Positions 55,464-64,000 of a stretch of DNA of 64,000 nt are shown here, piece by piece. The notes under the pieces were generated by a model. It was not told the origin of the DNA and did not search any database. It worked only from the letters and a program-made list of their open reading frames with translations. The position numbers were made by a program, and so were the translations under genes. Numbering within the stretch: the stretch's first letter is position 1; every line of letters begins with the position of its first letter. The stretch covers positions 1-64,000 of the forward strand of contig JAISGN010000009.1 of assembly GCA_031263015.1 (NCBI GenBank), given 5' to 3'. This DNA comes from Bacteroidales bacterium (GTDB lineage Bacteria > Bacteroidota > Bacteroidia > Bacteroidales > P3).

Positions 55464-56894
55464 ATGAATAATATATCTAAATCCGTAAGGATGGAATCAG
55501 ACCTTATCGGAACAAAAGAAATTCCTGCTGACGCCCTTTATGGTGTGCAGTCGGCAAGAGGCTTTGAAAACTTCAGGATTTCAGGTCGTGTGATGAGGGA
55601 TTACCCTAATTTCATCAAGGGTATGGCTTTCACAAAAAAGGGAGCAGCAATCGCCAATTTCAAACAAGGTCGTCTGGACGAGAAAACGTATAATGCTATC
55701 TGCAAAGCTTGTGATGAACTGCTGGAAGGCAAACATCACGAATTTTTTCTTTCGGATATGATTCAGGGAGGGGCAGGTACGACCGTTAATATGAACGCTA
55801 ATGAAGTTATTGCAAACCGTGTGCTTGAGATTCTTGGATATGAGCACGGGCAATACGAATATTGTTCGCCTAATGACCACATCAATCTGTCTCAATCTAC
55901 CAATGACGCCTACCCTACCGCATTTCATTTCGGTCTTTATTTGGAAAACAAAATGCTTAGCGAGGCTCTGCAAAATCTTATCTCATCTCTGGAAAATAAA
56001 GCAAAGGAATTTGCGAATATAATCAAGATGGGCAGAACTCAATTGCAGGATGCCGTACCTATGACCTTGGGACAAACATTTCAAGCCTTCGCAAACGGAC
56101 TGCAAAAGGAGCTTTCAAACCTGAATAACGCCGCAGAAGATTTGTTAGAGATAAATATGGGAGCCACAGCCATAGGAACAGGAATATGTTCCGAGCCAGG
56201 ATACAGCAAACTCTGCACAGAAGCATTGCGAGACATCACAGGATGGAACGTAAGCCTGGCAAGCGATTTGGTAGAGGCTACAACAGATTCATCAGTGTTG
56301 GTAGGATATTCGGCAGCCTTGAAACGCATTGCCTTACGTGTGATAAAAATCTGCAATGACTTGCGTTTGATGGGTTCGGGACCAAGATGCGGAATCCACG
56401 AACTTCATTTGCCCGAAATGCAACCAGGTTCCTCAATAATGCCGGGCAAGGTTAATCCGGTAATCCCTGAGGTTGTTAATCAGATATGCTATAAGGTTAT
56501 CGGCAATGACTTAACCGTTACATTAGCATCGGAGAATGCTCAATTGGAACTTAATGTTATGGAACCCGTGCTTGTTTATAGTCTGTTTGAATCAATCAAT
56601 CTTTTTATTAACGGCTTTAATACTCTTCGCACACTTTGCATTGACGGCATAAAAGCAGATGTTGCCAATTGCGAACGCCAGGTTAAAAATTCCATAGGCA
56701 TAGTTACGGCGTTGAATCCTATTATCGGTTACAAAAACTCAACGAAGATTGCCAAAGAAGCAATAACGAGCGGAAGGGGTGTTTATGAACTGGTGCTGGA
56801 ACACGATATCCTCAGCAAGGAAGACCTTGATACCATTCTCAAACCTGAGAATATGGTTGAGCCTGTTAAGTTAGACATAAAACCTAAGCATTAG
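55464..56894 (+). CDS. aspA: Aspartate ammonia-lyase
   Basis: 476 residues. Reversible conversion of aspartate to fumarate and ammonia. Fumarase/aspartase superfamily signature GSSIMPGKVNPV, plus HINLSQSTNDAYPTA and GAGTTVNMNANEVIANR; the N-terminal RMESDLIGTKEIPADALYG is characteristic of aspartase. A -7 box TATCTTTG lies at 55415-55422 (a TTTTTG 22 nt before it). Fumarate could feed succinate and the mutase-propionate route encoded nearby, an inference. Confidence 0.95.
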   Translation: MNNISKSVRMESDLIGTKEIPADALYGVQSARGFENFRISGRVMRDYPNFIKGMAFTKKGAAIANFKQGRLDEKTYNAICKACDELLEGKHHEFFLSDMIQGGAGTTVNMNANEVIANRVLEILGYEHGQYEYCSPNDHINLSQSTNDAYPTAFHFGLYLENKMLSEALQNLISSLENKAKEFANIIKMGRTQLQDAVPMTLGQTFQAFANGLQKELSNLNNAAEDLLEINMGATAIGTGICSEPGYSKLCTEALRDITGWNVSLASDLVEATTDSSVLVGYSAALKRIALRVIKICNDLRLMGSGPRCGIHELHLPEMQPGSSIMPGKVNPVIPEVVNQICYKVIGNDLTVTLASENAQLELNVMEPVLVYSLFESINLFINGFNTLRTLCIDGIKADVANCERQVKNSIGIVTALNPIIGYKNSTKIAKEAITSGRGVYELVLEHDILSKEDLDTILKPENMVEPVKLDIKPKH

Positions 56895-56923
56895 GCTAAA
56901 ATAATCTTTGATTTCAATATACC

Positions 56924-56957
56924 AAAACGGCGTTTCATTTTGATGAAACGCCGTTTT
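56924..56957. terminator. Bidirectional hairpin terminator made of two repeat cores
   Basis: AAAACGGCGTTTCAT-TTTG-ATGAAACGCCGTTTT is a perfect 15-bp stem with a 4-nt loop, flanked by A/T runs, between convergent aspA and clpX. It is also the minimal 2-core form of the 21-bp repeat (cores at 56925 and 56946). Confidence 0.85.
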
Positions 56958-56990
56958 ATTTTAAGCAAATCAAGCCTTAATAAAATGAGA

Positions 56991-58259
56991 TTAGGCTATG
57001 TCGGCAAATTTTGACTTTTCCTTGCCGAATTGTGTCATAACCATATCCTTAGTGATTGTTACCTTATTTTCAACGGCGAAATCCGTCAAGTCAAACATTA
57101 TATCCGTCATCACACTCTCTATTATGCCCCGCAGACCCCTTGCTCCGAGTTTATACTGCATTGCAATATCCACAAAAGTGTTTAAAGCATCGTCAGCAAA
57201 CGTCAATTCAACGCCGTCAATCTCAAAAAGTTTTTTGTATTGCTTGATGACGGAGTTTTTAGGCTTGGTAAGAATATCCCGTAATGCCTCTTTGCTCAAT
57301 TCTTCCAAGTGAGTAAGGACAGGAAAACGCCCTATGAGTTCGGGAATTAAGCCGAAGGTTTTCAAATCTTGCGGTTTGATGTATTGCAAAACATTTTCCC
57401 TGTCAATATTCTCTCGTTCTTCGGATGCGGAAAAGCCTATGGCGGCAGCATTAAGCCGATTGGCAATAATACGCTCAATTCCGTTAAAAGCCCCTCCCGA
57501 TATGAATAAAATATTACGGGTATCTATCTGAATAAACTTTTGTTCGGGATGTTTCCTGCCTCCTTGCGGCGGCACATTGACAAGAGTCCCTTCAAGCAAC
57601 TTTAACAATGCCTGCTGCACACCCTCTCCCGACACATCACGAGTAATAGACGGATTATCGCCTTTGCGTGCTATTTTGTCAATCTCATCAATGAAGACAA
57701 TGCCTCTTTGAGTTGCTTCAACGTTATAGTCAGCCGCTTGCAGCAACCTTGTCAATATCGTCTCCACATCCTCTCCCACATAACCAGCTTCTGTCAATAC
57801 GGTAGCGTCAGCAATGCAAAACGGCACGTTAAGCATCTTTGCTATCGTCCTTGCAAGCAATGTCTTTCCTGTTCCCGTCTGTCCTACGATTATTATGTTG
57901 GATTTGTCCAGTTCAACCTCATCCTGCTTCTGCTTATTAGCCGCATAATACTTCAATCGCTTATAATGATTATATACGGCAACGGAAAGCACTTTTTTTG
58001 CTTCATCCTGCCCTATCACATATTGGTCTAAATATTGTTTTATCTGCTTCGGCGTTCCTATTTCCAAAGATTGCACATCGGCAACGCTGCGTTTATGTTC
58101 CTCTTCCTCAATAACATTGGCTATACTCTTGCAACAATCCACGCAAATATTGCCTCCGTAACCTTTGATTAAGAATCCGACTTCTTTTTCGCTGCGTCCG
58201 CAAAACGAACAGCCGTTTTTATTGTTGCCGTCCTTTGTTTTATTATCTTTATCCTTCAT
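56991..58259 (-). CDS. clpX: ATP-dependent Clp protease ATP-binding subunit ClpX
   Basis: 422 residues. AAA+ unfoldase that feeds ClpP. N-terminal zinc-binding domain ([11 protein letters not shown], then CVDCC), Walker [12 protein letters not shown], pore loop GYVGED, Walker [10 protein letters not shown], sensor 2 [10 protein letters not shown], and IGF-like loop region for ClpP binding. clpP is not adjacent. A -7 box (rc of CAAAGATA, 58296-58303) gives a 5' UTR of about 30 nt. Confidence 0.96.
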   Translation of the reverse strand: MKDKDNKTKDGNNKNGCSFCGRSEKEVGFLIKGYGGNICVDCCKSIANVIEEEEHKRSVADVQSLEIGTPKQIKQYLDQYVIGQDEAKKVLSVAVYNHYKRLKYYAANKQKQDEVELDKSNIIIVGQTGTGKTLLARTIAKMLNVPFCIADATVLTEAGYVGEDVETILTRLLQAADYNVEATQRGIVFIDEIDKIARKGDNPSITRDVSGEGVQQALLKLLEGTLVNVPPQGGRKHPEQKFIQIDTRNILFISGGAFNGIERIIANRLNAAAIGFSASEERENIDRENVLQYIKPQDLKTFGLIPELIGRFPVLTHLEELSKEALRDILTKPKNSVIKQYKKLFEIDGVELTFADDALNTFVDIAMQYKLGARGLRGIIESVMTDIMFDLTDFAVENKVTITKDMVMTQFGKEKSKFADIA

Positions 58260-58334
58260 TCTGTTGTGCCGTTAGTTTGTTTGAAAATAAGTCTGCAAAG
58301 ATACAACTTTTTATTAGCAGATTTCATTTTTACC

Positions 58335-58345
58335 AAAGGCTGTTT
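58335..58345. repeat. Single core of the 21-bp repeat
   Basis: One AAAGGCTGTTT with typical linkers on both sides (CATTTTTACC-like before, CATTTT after). It is the only solitary copy noted. Confidence 0.7.
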
Positions 58346-58356
58346 CATTTTGCTTT

Positions 58357-58410
58357 GGTATATACCTAATTTGTTTTTGGTATATACCTAATTGAAATTT
58401 GATATATACC
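58357..58410. promoter_or_regulatory. Three palindromes GGTATATACC spaced 22 bp
   Basis: GGTATATACC starts at 58357 and 58379, and GATATATACC at 58401, exactly 22 bp apart, each with TTT or AAA flanks. They lie between divergent clpX and the mutase gene and look like operator sites on one face of the helix. The rest of the gap 58260-58580 holds the clpX -7 box and the mutase -7 box TACTTTTG (58532-58539). Confidence 0.6.
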
Positions 58411-58580
58411 AAATCAAAATAAAAGCCCGTTCGGCTAAAACGAAAGCCCGTATTGTCGGGATAATAATTGATTTTAAGAACGCAAAACAAAAAAATATGC
58501 CCGTAAGACCTGCTCTTTGAAAATAAAAACGTACTTTTGCAACCTCAAAATCAGTGATTTTTTTATTAAAATAAACAATA

Positions 58581-60731
58581 ATGAGAATAGATTTCGCAAA
58601 TATAGATTTCAAAGCAACCCCTAAGGGAATGAGCTTTGAGCAATGGGAAAAGGAAGCAAAGATTGCTAAAACATGGCTTACTCCCGAACAAATCCCTGTT
58701 AAGTCTGCTTACGGCAAGATTGATTTGGCAGGTATGGAACACTTGAATTATGCTGCCGGAATAGCACCTAATTTACGCGGTCCTTACTCCACGATGTATG
58801 TAATGAGACCTTGGACCATCCGTCAGTACGCAGGATTTTCTACAGCAGAGGAATCAAATGCGTTTTACCGCAGAAACATAGCCGCAGGTCAAAAAGGACT
58901 TTCCGTAGCCTTTGATTTGGCTACACATAGAGGCTATGACTCCGACCATGAGCGGGTTGTGGGAGACGTAGGTAAAGCCGGCGTTGCCGTAGATTCAATT
59001 TTAGATATGAAAATCCTCTTTAACCAGATACCATTGGACAAAATGTCGGTATCAATGACGATGAACGGAGCGGTTTTGCCGATTTTGGCGTTTTATATCA
59101 TTGCTGCCGAAGAGCAAGGCGTAAGTATGGATAAATTGAGCGGCACAATACAGAACGATATTCTTAAAGAGTTTATGGTGAGAAACACTTACATTTACCC
59201 ACCTAAGCCTTCTATGAAAATTATTGCCGATATCTTTGAATTCACGTCAAAGAATATGCCGAAATTCAATAGTATCTCCATAAGCGGATATCATATGCAG
59301 GAAGCAGGAGCAACTTGTGATATAGAAATGGCTTATACCCTTGCGGACGGATTAGAATATATTCGTGCGGGAATTAATGCCGGTATGACCATTGACCAGT
59401 TTGCACCTCGTTTGTCTTTCTTCTGGGCAATAGGAATGAATCATTTTATGGAGATTGCAAAGATGAGAGCAGCAAGAATGCTTTGGGCAAAATTGATTCA
59501 TCAGTTCAATCCTCAGAATCCTAAATCGCTTGCATTGCGTACTCACTCGCAAACATCGGGATGGTCATTAACGGAACAGGACCCTTATAATAATGTAGCC
59601 CGCACTTGTATCGAAGCATTGGGAGCAGCACTCGGACATACGCAATCTCTCCATACAAATGCGTTAGATGAAGCCATTGCGCTGCCTACTGATTTCTCTG
59701 CACGCATTGCACGTAATACACAGATTTATTTGCAGGAAGAAACCGATATATGCCGCAGTGTTGATCCTTGGGCAGGCTCTTATTACGTTGAAAGCCTGAC
59801 TCACGAAATTGCTCACAGGGCTTGGTCTCTTATTGAGGAGGTTGAAAAACTCGGAGGTATGGCAGCGGCAATAGAAAGCGGCATTCCGAAGATGCGTATT
59901 GAAGAAGCGGCAGCACGTAAGCAAGCAAGAATAGATTCAGGCGAAGATACAATTCTCGGAGTTAATAAATATAGATTGGATAAAGAGGCTCCTATTGAAA
60001 CATTAGAAGTAGATAACACTGCCGTTCGTGAATCCCAATTAAAGAGACTTGCTCAACTGAGAGCAGAACGAAATGAGGCGGAGGTGCAATCTGCTTTGGA
60101 GGCATTGTCTAATGTTGCCGCATCAGGCAAAGGCAATTTGCTTGAATTTTCTATTGATTGTGCAAGAAAGAGAGCCTCATTAGGTGAAATCTCTTACGCA
60201 TTAGAAAAACATTTTGGTAGGTATAAAGCAAAAATAAACTTGATTTCAGGCGTGTATAGTTCGGAAACAAAAAACAATGAGCAGTTTAAAAAAGCACAAA
60301 ACCTGTGCGATGAATTTGCAAAGATAGAAGGACGGCGTCCAAGAATAATGATAGCAAAAATGGGTCAAGACGGACACGACAGAGGTGCCAAAGTAGTGGC
60401 AACAGGCTATGCAGACTTGGGCTTTGATGTGGATATGGGAGCATTATTCCAGACTCCGGCAGAGGCAGCTCGCCAAGCAGTGGAGAATGATGTGCATATA
60501 CTCGGCGTAAGCTCGCTTGCGGCAGGACATAAGACCCTTGTACCGCAGGTTATTGAAGAATTAAAGAAGTTAGGACGAGAAGATATTATGGTTATAGTAG
60601 GAGGGGTTATTCCGCCACAGGATTACGACTTCCTATATCAAGCAGGAGCGGCGGCAATCTTTGGTCCCGGCTCAATAATATCAGAATGTGCGATTAAGAT
60701 GCTTGAAATCCTTATGGCATCTCGCAGATAA
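58581..60731 (+). CDS. mutB: Methylmalonyl-CoA mutase large subunit
   Basis: 716 residues. B12-dependent interconversion of succinyl-CoA and (R)-methylmalonyl-CoA, used for propionate production in Bacteroidales. Catalytic barrel (1-560): [40 protein letters not shown]-terminal cobalamin domain (about 585-716) with the base-off His motif QDGHDRGAK (DxHxxG) and GGVIPPQDY. The small subunit gene, usually just upstream, is absent here. A perfect-stem terminator follows. Confidence 0.96.
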   Translation: MRIDFANIDFKATPKGMSFEQWEKEAKIAKTWLTPEQIPVKSAYGKIDLAGMEHLNYAAGIAPNLRGPYSTMYVMRPWTIRQYAGFSTAEESNAFYRRNIAAGQKGLSVAFDLATHRGYDSDHERVVGDVGKAGVAVDSILDMKILFNQIPLDKMSVSMTMNGAVLPILAFYIIAAEEQGVSMDKLSGTIQNDILKEFMVRNTYIYPPKPSMKIIADIFEFTSKNMPKFNSISISGYHMQEAGATCDIEMAYTLADGLEYIRAGINAGMTIDQFAPRLSFFWAIGMNHFMEIAKMRAARMLWAKLIHQFNPQNPKSLALRTHSQTSGWSLTEQDPYNNVARTCIEALGAALGHTQSLHTNALDEAIALPTDFSARIARNTQIYLQEETDICRSVDPWAGSYYVESLTHEIAHRAWSLIEEVEKLGGMAAAIESGIPKMRIEEAAARKQARIDSGEDTILGVNKYRLDKEAPIETLEVDNTAVRESQLKRLAQLRAERNEAEVQSALEALSNVAASGKGNLLEFSIDCARKRASLGEISYALEKHFGRYKAKINLISGVYSSETKNNEQFKKAQNLCDEFAKIEGRRPRIMIAKMGQDGHDRGAKVVATGYADLGFDVDMGALFQTPAEAARQAVENDVHILGVSSLAAGHKTLVPQVIEELKKLGREDIMVIVGGVIPPQDYDFLYQAGAAAIFGPGSIISECAIKMLEILMASRR

Positions 60732-60760
60732 AACAGATTGATATCACTAATACATAAAAT

Positions 60761-60795
60761 AAGGGTTGTTCTCATCGGAACAACCCTTGCTTTTA
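60761..60795 (+). terminator. Terminator after methylmalonyl-CoA mutase
   Basis: AAGGGTTGTTC-TCATCG-GAACAACCCTT, an 11-bp perfect stem followed by GCTTTTATT. Confidence 0.85.
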
Positions 60796-60845
60796 TTCGC
60801 CTGAAATCAGATATTATTTTATTCTTATCAAGTTTTAAAATGCCG

Positions 60846-61868
60846 TTACTTGGTAGTAAATCCGACATTCAAGCCAACCAAACCATTAACGAAGTCATCA
60901 AGAGACGTATATCTGTCAAAAACAATCTTAATCCCCCTTCGGCGCGAAGCAAATAAGCCCACACCATTATCTATGTTGGTATAAAATGGTCGTTCGGTAA
61001 GCATATTTTCATCAGCCCTGTTTATATTCATATAATCATACATCGCAATATCACAAGCCGCAATAGTAAGTTCCAAAGGGTTCGTTCTGTTTGTCCATTG
61101 CTTTGGTTGGTTGTTATCCAACTTCGTTTTCAGGGCATTCAACAGGCTTTGCATCGTCAGAGTGTAGGTCATCTTATGAGAAGTGCCCGCAGAATATTGA
61201 TTAACCACCTTTCCAAACGACACATCTATGAATTTCTCCACATTATTCTCCATATAATAAAAGCGAATCATCGGTTGGAAAAGTTTAGGCATTGCTCCGT
61301 AAGAATTATTGTTCTTATTATTCCACTCAATGTCCATTTTAAGATTGTTCTTTGTTCCGTTAAATACAAAATTATTGCTTTCCGGTTTGAGGATATTAAA
61401 GGTCGCTAACGGGGAAGTTGTTGAGGATACAATATTACCTGTTTTCAGATTGGTAACAACAAGTTTATACAACCGGTTTTGCCTGATTCTGCCCCGCGTT
61501 ACGCAGTAATATATCGGGGATTCTTCGTTAGAAAACTCGCCTTCTTGCTTTTGATACGCCGTAGTGTAAATAAACTGAAACGTATCGGAAGGAGTATTAA
61601 AATTTTCGTCCCATGTATAAGCCTCATACATCTTTACATCAATATCTTCCTCCTTATAATAGATGCTATCCCTCACTTCGGCAAATTCAATGTAGTTCCC
61701 TTTACCCAGAAATGCCTTTTCAACCCTCACAAAGGTCGTATCGTCATCCTGATCCAAAAGAGAATAAACAATAGTTGTTTCTTTCCATTCGGTATTAGGG
61801 TCAAAATCCACATTGCAACTGCAAAAGGCGACAGCCAAACAGCATAAAAGGAATATCTTTGCCTTCAT
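60846..61868 (-). CDS. Hypothetical lipoprotein (possibly DUF4249-like)
   Basis: 340 residues. MKAKIFLLCCLAVAFCSCNVD has a lipobox. The mature protein has long beta-strand stretches (WKETTIVYSLLDQDDDTTFV, RLYKLVVTNLKTGNIVSSTT), the look of the DUF4249-type envelope lipoproteins that often accompany TonB receptors, though no receptor is next to it; this is a loose resemblance. Its ATG overlaps the pyrF stop by one base (TAATG), so translation is coupled. Confidence 0.6.
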   Translation of the reverse strand: MKAKIFLLCCLAVAFCSCNVDFDPNTEWKETTIVYSLLDQDDDTTFVRVEKAFLGKGNYIEFAEVRDSIYYKEEDIDVKMYEAYTWDENFNTPSDTFQFIYTTAYQKQEGEFSNEESPIYYCVTRGRIRQNRLYKLVVTNLKTGNIVSSTTSPLATFNILKPESNNFVFNGTKNNLKMDIEWNNKNNNSYGAMPKLFQPMIRFYYMENNVEKFIDVSFGKVVNQYSAGTSHKMTYTLTMQSLLNALKTKLDNNQPKQWTNRTNPLELTIAACDIAMYDYMNINRADENMLTERPFYTNIDNGVGLFASRRRGIKIVFDRYTSLDDFVNGLVGLNVGFTTK

Positions 61869-62692
61869 TACTTAAAATATTTTGAGGTTTGGGCGTTCAT
61901 TTCTGCGGCTTTATCGGCAGCAACCTTCGCAAAATCGGCACTCTTGTCGGCAAAGATAATTCCGCGAGAAGAGTTTATCAGCAGCCCATAGTCTTCTGTC
62001 AAACCATTATCGCATACCGCTTCAAGACTACCGCCTTGCGCTCCGACACCGGGAACAAGCAGGAAATGCTTAGGTGCTATCCGTCTTATATCTTTAAACA
62101 TCGTTGCCTGCGTTGCCCCACAGACGAACATAAGATTTGATTCGGTCGCCCATTGTTGTGCTTTGATTATAACGGATTCAAACAATCTTTGCCCGTTTGT
62201 GCCTTCTATAAACTGGAAATCAGCCGCTCCTTTATTGGAAGTAAGAGCCAACAGGATTACCCACTTGTTCGGATAGATTGTAAAGGGCTTTACCGAATCC
62301 TCTCCCATATAAGGCGCGATTGTCATCGCATCAAAATCAAAATCTCCTTCGTTTGACAGAAATGCTTTGGCGTATTGTTCGCTTGTGTTGCCGATATCGC
62401 CGCGCTTAGCGTCCGCAATAGTGAAACATTCCGCCCTTTTGTCGCTAAGATACGCCATAGTTTTTTGCAGACTCATCATTCCCTTCACACCATTGCTCTC
62501 ATAAAAAGCCAGATTAGGCTTATAGGCAACCGCAAAAGGCAGTGTGGCGTCAATTATCGCCCTGTTAAATTCAAAGATAGGGTCTTCCGCCGTCATCACA
62601 CAGGCAGGCAATTTGGTAATATCGCTATCCAAGCCCACACAAAGCAGACTTTTCTTTCTCTTAATAAGATTTATAAGTTCGGTTCTTTCCAT
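61868..62692 (-). CDS. pyrF: Orotidine 5'-phosphate decarboxylase (class II)
   Basis: 274 residues from ATG 62692 (MERTELINLI). Last step of UMP synthesis. Class II motif DAKRGDIGNTSEQYAKAF with the catalytic Lys/Asp, LCVGLDSDITKLP near the start and LVPGVGAQGGSLEAV for phosphate binding. The upstream in-frame ATG 62716 is unlikely because the -7 box (rc of CAAAGATA, 62714-62721) covers it. Confidence 0.95.
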   Translation of the reverse strand: MERTELINLIKRKKSLLCVGLDSDITKLPACVMTAEDPIFEFNRAIIDATLPFAVAYKPNLAFYESNGVKGMMSLQKTMAYLSDKRAECFTIADAKRGDIGNTSEQYAKAFLSNEGDFDFDAMTIAPYMGEDSVKPFTIYPNKWVILLALTSNKGAADFQFIEGTNGQRLFESVIIKAQQWATESNLMFVCGATQATMFKDIRRIAPKHFLLVPGVGAQGGSLEAVCDNGLTEDYGLLINSSRGIIFADKSADFAKVAADKAAEMNAQTSKYFK

Positions 62693-62786
62693 TATTTCTT
62701 TATTTTGACCTTGCAAAGATATAAACTTTCATTAAAACAATTTATTAGCAAGTTTGTGCGTGTCGGTGTGCCTTTTTATTTTTATG

Positions 62787-62860
62787 AAACGCTGTTTTAG
62801 CGAAATGAAAGGCTGTTTCGTTCGGATGAAAGGCTGTTTTAGAAAAATGAAACAGCCTTT
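62787..62860. repeat. 21-bp phased repeat cluster between divergent genes
   Basis: Cores start at 62787 (AAACGCTGTTT), 62808, 62829 and 62850. The gap 62717-62936 also carries the pyrF -7 box and the rightward -7 box TATATTTG (62908-62915). Confidence 0.92.
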
Positions 62861-62936
62861 CATTTTAGCAAATGCAGCAAAGCAATCGGAGATAGCAAGA
62901 TGTTTCGTATATTTGCAGCCTCAAAATATATTATTT

Positions 62937-64000
62937 ATGGCTTTTATAAAATCTATATCGGGTTTCAGAGGCACGATAGGAGGCTTGCCCGACGAGAATC
63001 TTACTCCTGTTGATGCGGTAAAGTGTTCGGCGGCGTTCGTGCAGTTCATCTGGCAGACAAATGCAAATAAGAAAATAACGATTGTTCTTGGCAGGGATGC
63101 GAGGCTTTCAGGCGATATGTTAAGTCGGCTTGTCAGCGGCACCTTGATTGGTATGGGTGTAAGGGTTATTGATACGGGGCTATCGACTACGCCTACCGTT
63201 GAAATGGCTGTTATTAACAATAAAGCCGATGGCGGCATTATTTTAACGGCAAGCCATAATCCTGCTCAATGGAATGCTTTGAAGTTGCTCAACGCAAAAG
63301 GTGAATTTATCAATGCCGATGAGGGAAAGATGGTTCTTGATTTTGCGGCGGCGAATCAGTTTGATTTTGCTCCCGTTGAGGCTTTGGGCGAATGCATCGT
63401 TGATGACACGACAATAGACAGGCACATTGAACAGGTTATTGCTTTGAATACGGTTGATGTAGCAGCGATTCGTGCGGCGGATTTCAAGGTTGCTTTTGAC
63501 GGAGTTTGCTCTACGGGCGGTTTTGTGCTGAAAAAATTGCTTAAAGCCTTAGGTGTGAAAAATATTGTCGCCTTAAATGATGAGCCTACGGGCATTTTTC
63601 CTCATAATCCCGAACCTCTGCCCGAGAATATCAGGGATATATGCGATATTATGGTAAAAGAGGGCTGCGATGTGGGCTTTGTGGTTGATCCCGACGTGGA
63701 TAGACTGGCTATTGTGTGCGAAAACGGCGAGCCTTTCGTGGAAGAATATACTCTTGTGGCGATTGCCGACTATATTCTTTCGCATACAAAGGGTAATACG
63801 GTCTCTAATCTTTCTTCTTCAAGAGCCTTGCGTGATGTTACTGCGAAATACGGCACTGATTACTCGGCTGCGGCTGTCGGAGAGGTGAATGTGGTTGAGA
63901 AAATGAAGCAAACCGATGCCGTTATCGGCGGTGAAGGCAACGGAGGAGTGATTTATCCCGCTCTTCATTACGGACGGGATGCGCTTGTGGGCATTGCGTT
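62937..64000 (+). CDS. glmM: Phosphoglucosamine mutase / phosphomannomutase, 5' part
   Basis: About 354 residues are present; the gene runs off the right edge (family length about 460). Alpha-D-phosphohexomutase: MAFIKSISGFRGTIGG (sugar-ring binding start), phosphoserine loop ILTASHNPAQWN, Mg-binding VDPDVDRLA, and substrate loop GGEGNGGVI. Bacteroidota proteins of this type are commonly called GlmM (glucosamine-6-P to glucosamine-1-P); phosphomannomutase cannot be excluded from sequence. TATATTTG at 62908-62915 is the -7 box. Confidence 0.9.
   Translation, partial: MAFIKSISGFRGTIGGLPDENLTPVDAVKCSAAFVQFIWQTNANKKITIVLGRDARLSGDMLSRLVSGTLIGMGVRVIDTGLSTTPTVEMAVINNKADGGIILTASHNPAQWNALKLLNAKGEFINADEGKMVLDFAAANQFDFAPVEALGECIVDDTTIDRHIEQVIALNTVDVAAIRAADFKVAFDGVCSTGGFVLKKLLKALGVKNIVALNDEPTGIFPHNPEPLPENIRDICDIMVKEGCDVGFVVDPDVDRLAIVCENGEPFVEEYTLVAIADYILSHTKGNTVSNLSSSRALRDVTAKYGTDYSAAAVGEVNVVEKMKQTDAVIGGEGNGGVIYPALHYGRDALVGIA

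Noticed and set aside
14815..62860. CRISPR array interpretation of the intergenic repeats
   Set aside because: The units are 21 bp with conserved 10-bp linkers, there are no unique spacers, orientation flips between neighbouring cores, and no cas genes are present.

Overview
This window comes from a member of the Bacteroidota, most likely the order Bacteroidales. Several things point there. Most promoters read TTG/TTTG, then 18-21 nt, then TAnnTTTG. A subtilase carries a type IX secretion (T9SS) C-terminal tail, and a PorE-like TPR/PD40/CRD/OmpA protein is present. Lineage-typical families occur (DUF4295 after L33, DUF4159, a BT_3928-like DoxX protein, class II pyrF, dxr-rseP). The left edge holds only the 3' end of one gene and the right edge cuts a phosphohexomutase.

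Region 1 (about 300-11,340) is a strongly AT-rich accessory island. It contains 19 small leftward genes for secreted, lipoprotein or small membrane proteins, almost none recognisable. They are packed like one long operon, with one clear promoter (11,310-11,338) directly downstream of mutS and a hairpin terminator at 261-297. The genes share a few near-identical start cassettes (a 40-nt leader module, MKHIIKIN, MKKYTL and MNLLIPL starts) attached to different bodies. A multi-gene unit has been tandemly duplicated and partly deleted, leaving a gene relic at 9,397-9,516. There is no transposase, integrase or restriction gene. The layout recalls polyimmunity-type loci, but no function can be assigned.

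Region 2 (11,347-47,166) is a mosaic of housekeeping and envelope genes. It holds mutS with a dolichol-phosphate-mannose-synthase-like glycosyltransferase; rsmE with an outer-membrane barrel protein and a DUF4159 protein; holA; an M23/LysM peptidase; the PorE-like protein; arginine deiminase and a YigZ protein; the T9SS subtilase; an M3 peptidase; a dipeptide-type permease; a PASTA protein and a zinc metallopeptidase; a MurL-MurD fusion downstream of topA; a TonB-dependent receptor; and xseB-lptD.

Region 3 (47,375-64,000) is mostly rightward: dxr-rseP (isoprenoid synthesis and intramembrane proteolysis), rpmG-DUF4295, ftsY, rpsU, xerC, hpf, dprA, ispH and aspA. After these come clpX (leftward), the large subunit of methylmalonyl-CoA mutase, pyrF with a lipoprotein gene, and a phosphohexomutase.

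Nearly all larger intergenic gaps from 14.8 to 62.9 kb carry an unusual repeat: 11-bp cores of the type AAACAGCCTTT (and variants AAACGGCGTTT, AAACAGCGTTT, in either orientation) separated by 10-bp linkers. The period is exactly 21 bp, and I count more than fifty cores in 15 clusters. None was seen in the AT-rich island, which suggests the island arrived later or follows different rules. The strongest leads for follow-up are the island, the 21-bp phased repeats, the MurL-MurD fusion, three 22-bp phased palindromes upstream of methylmalonyl-CoA mutase, and a possible degenerate retropepsin-like domain at the end of the PorE-like protein.
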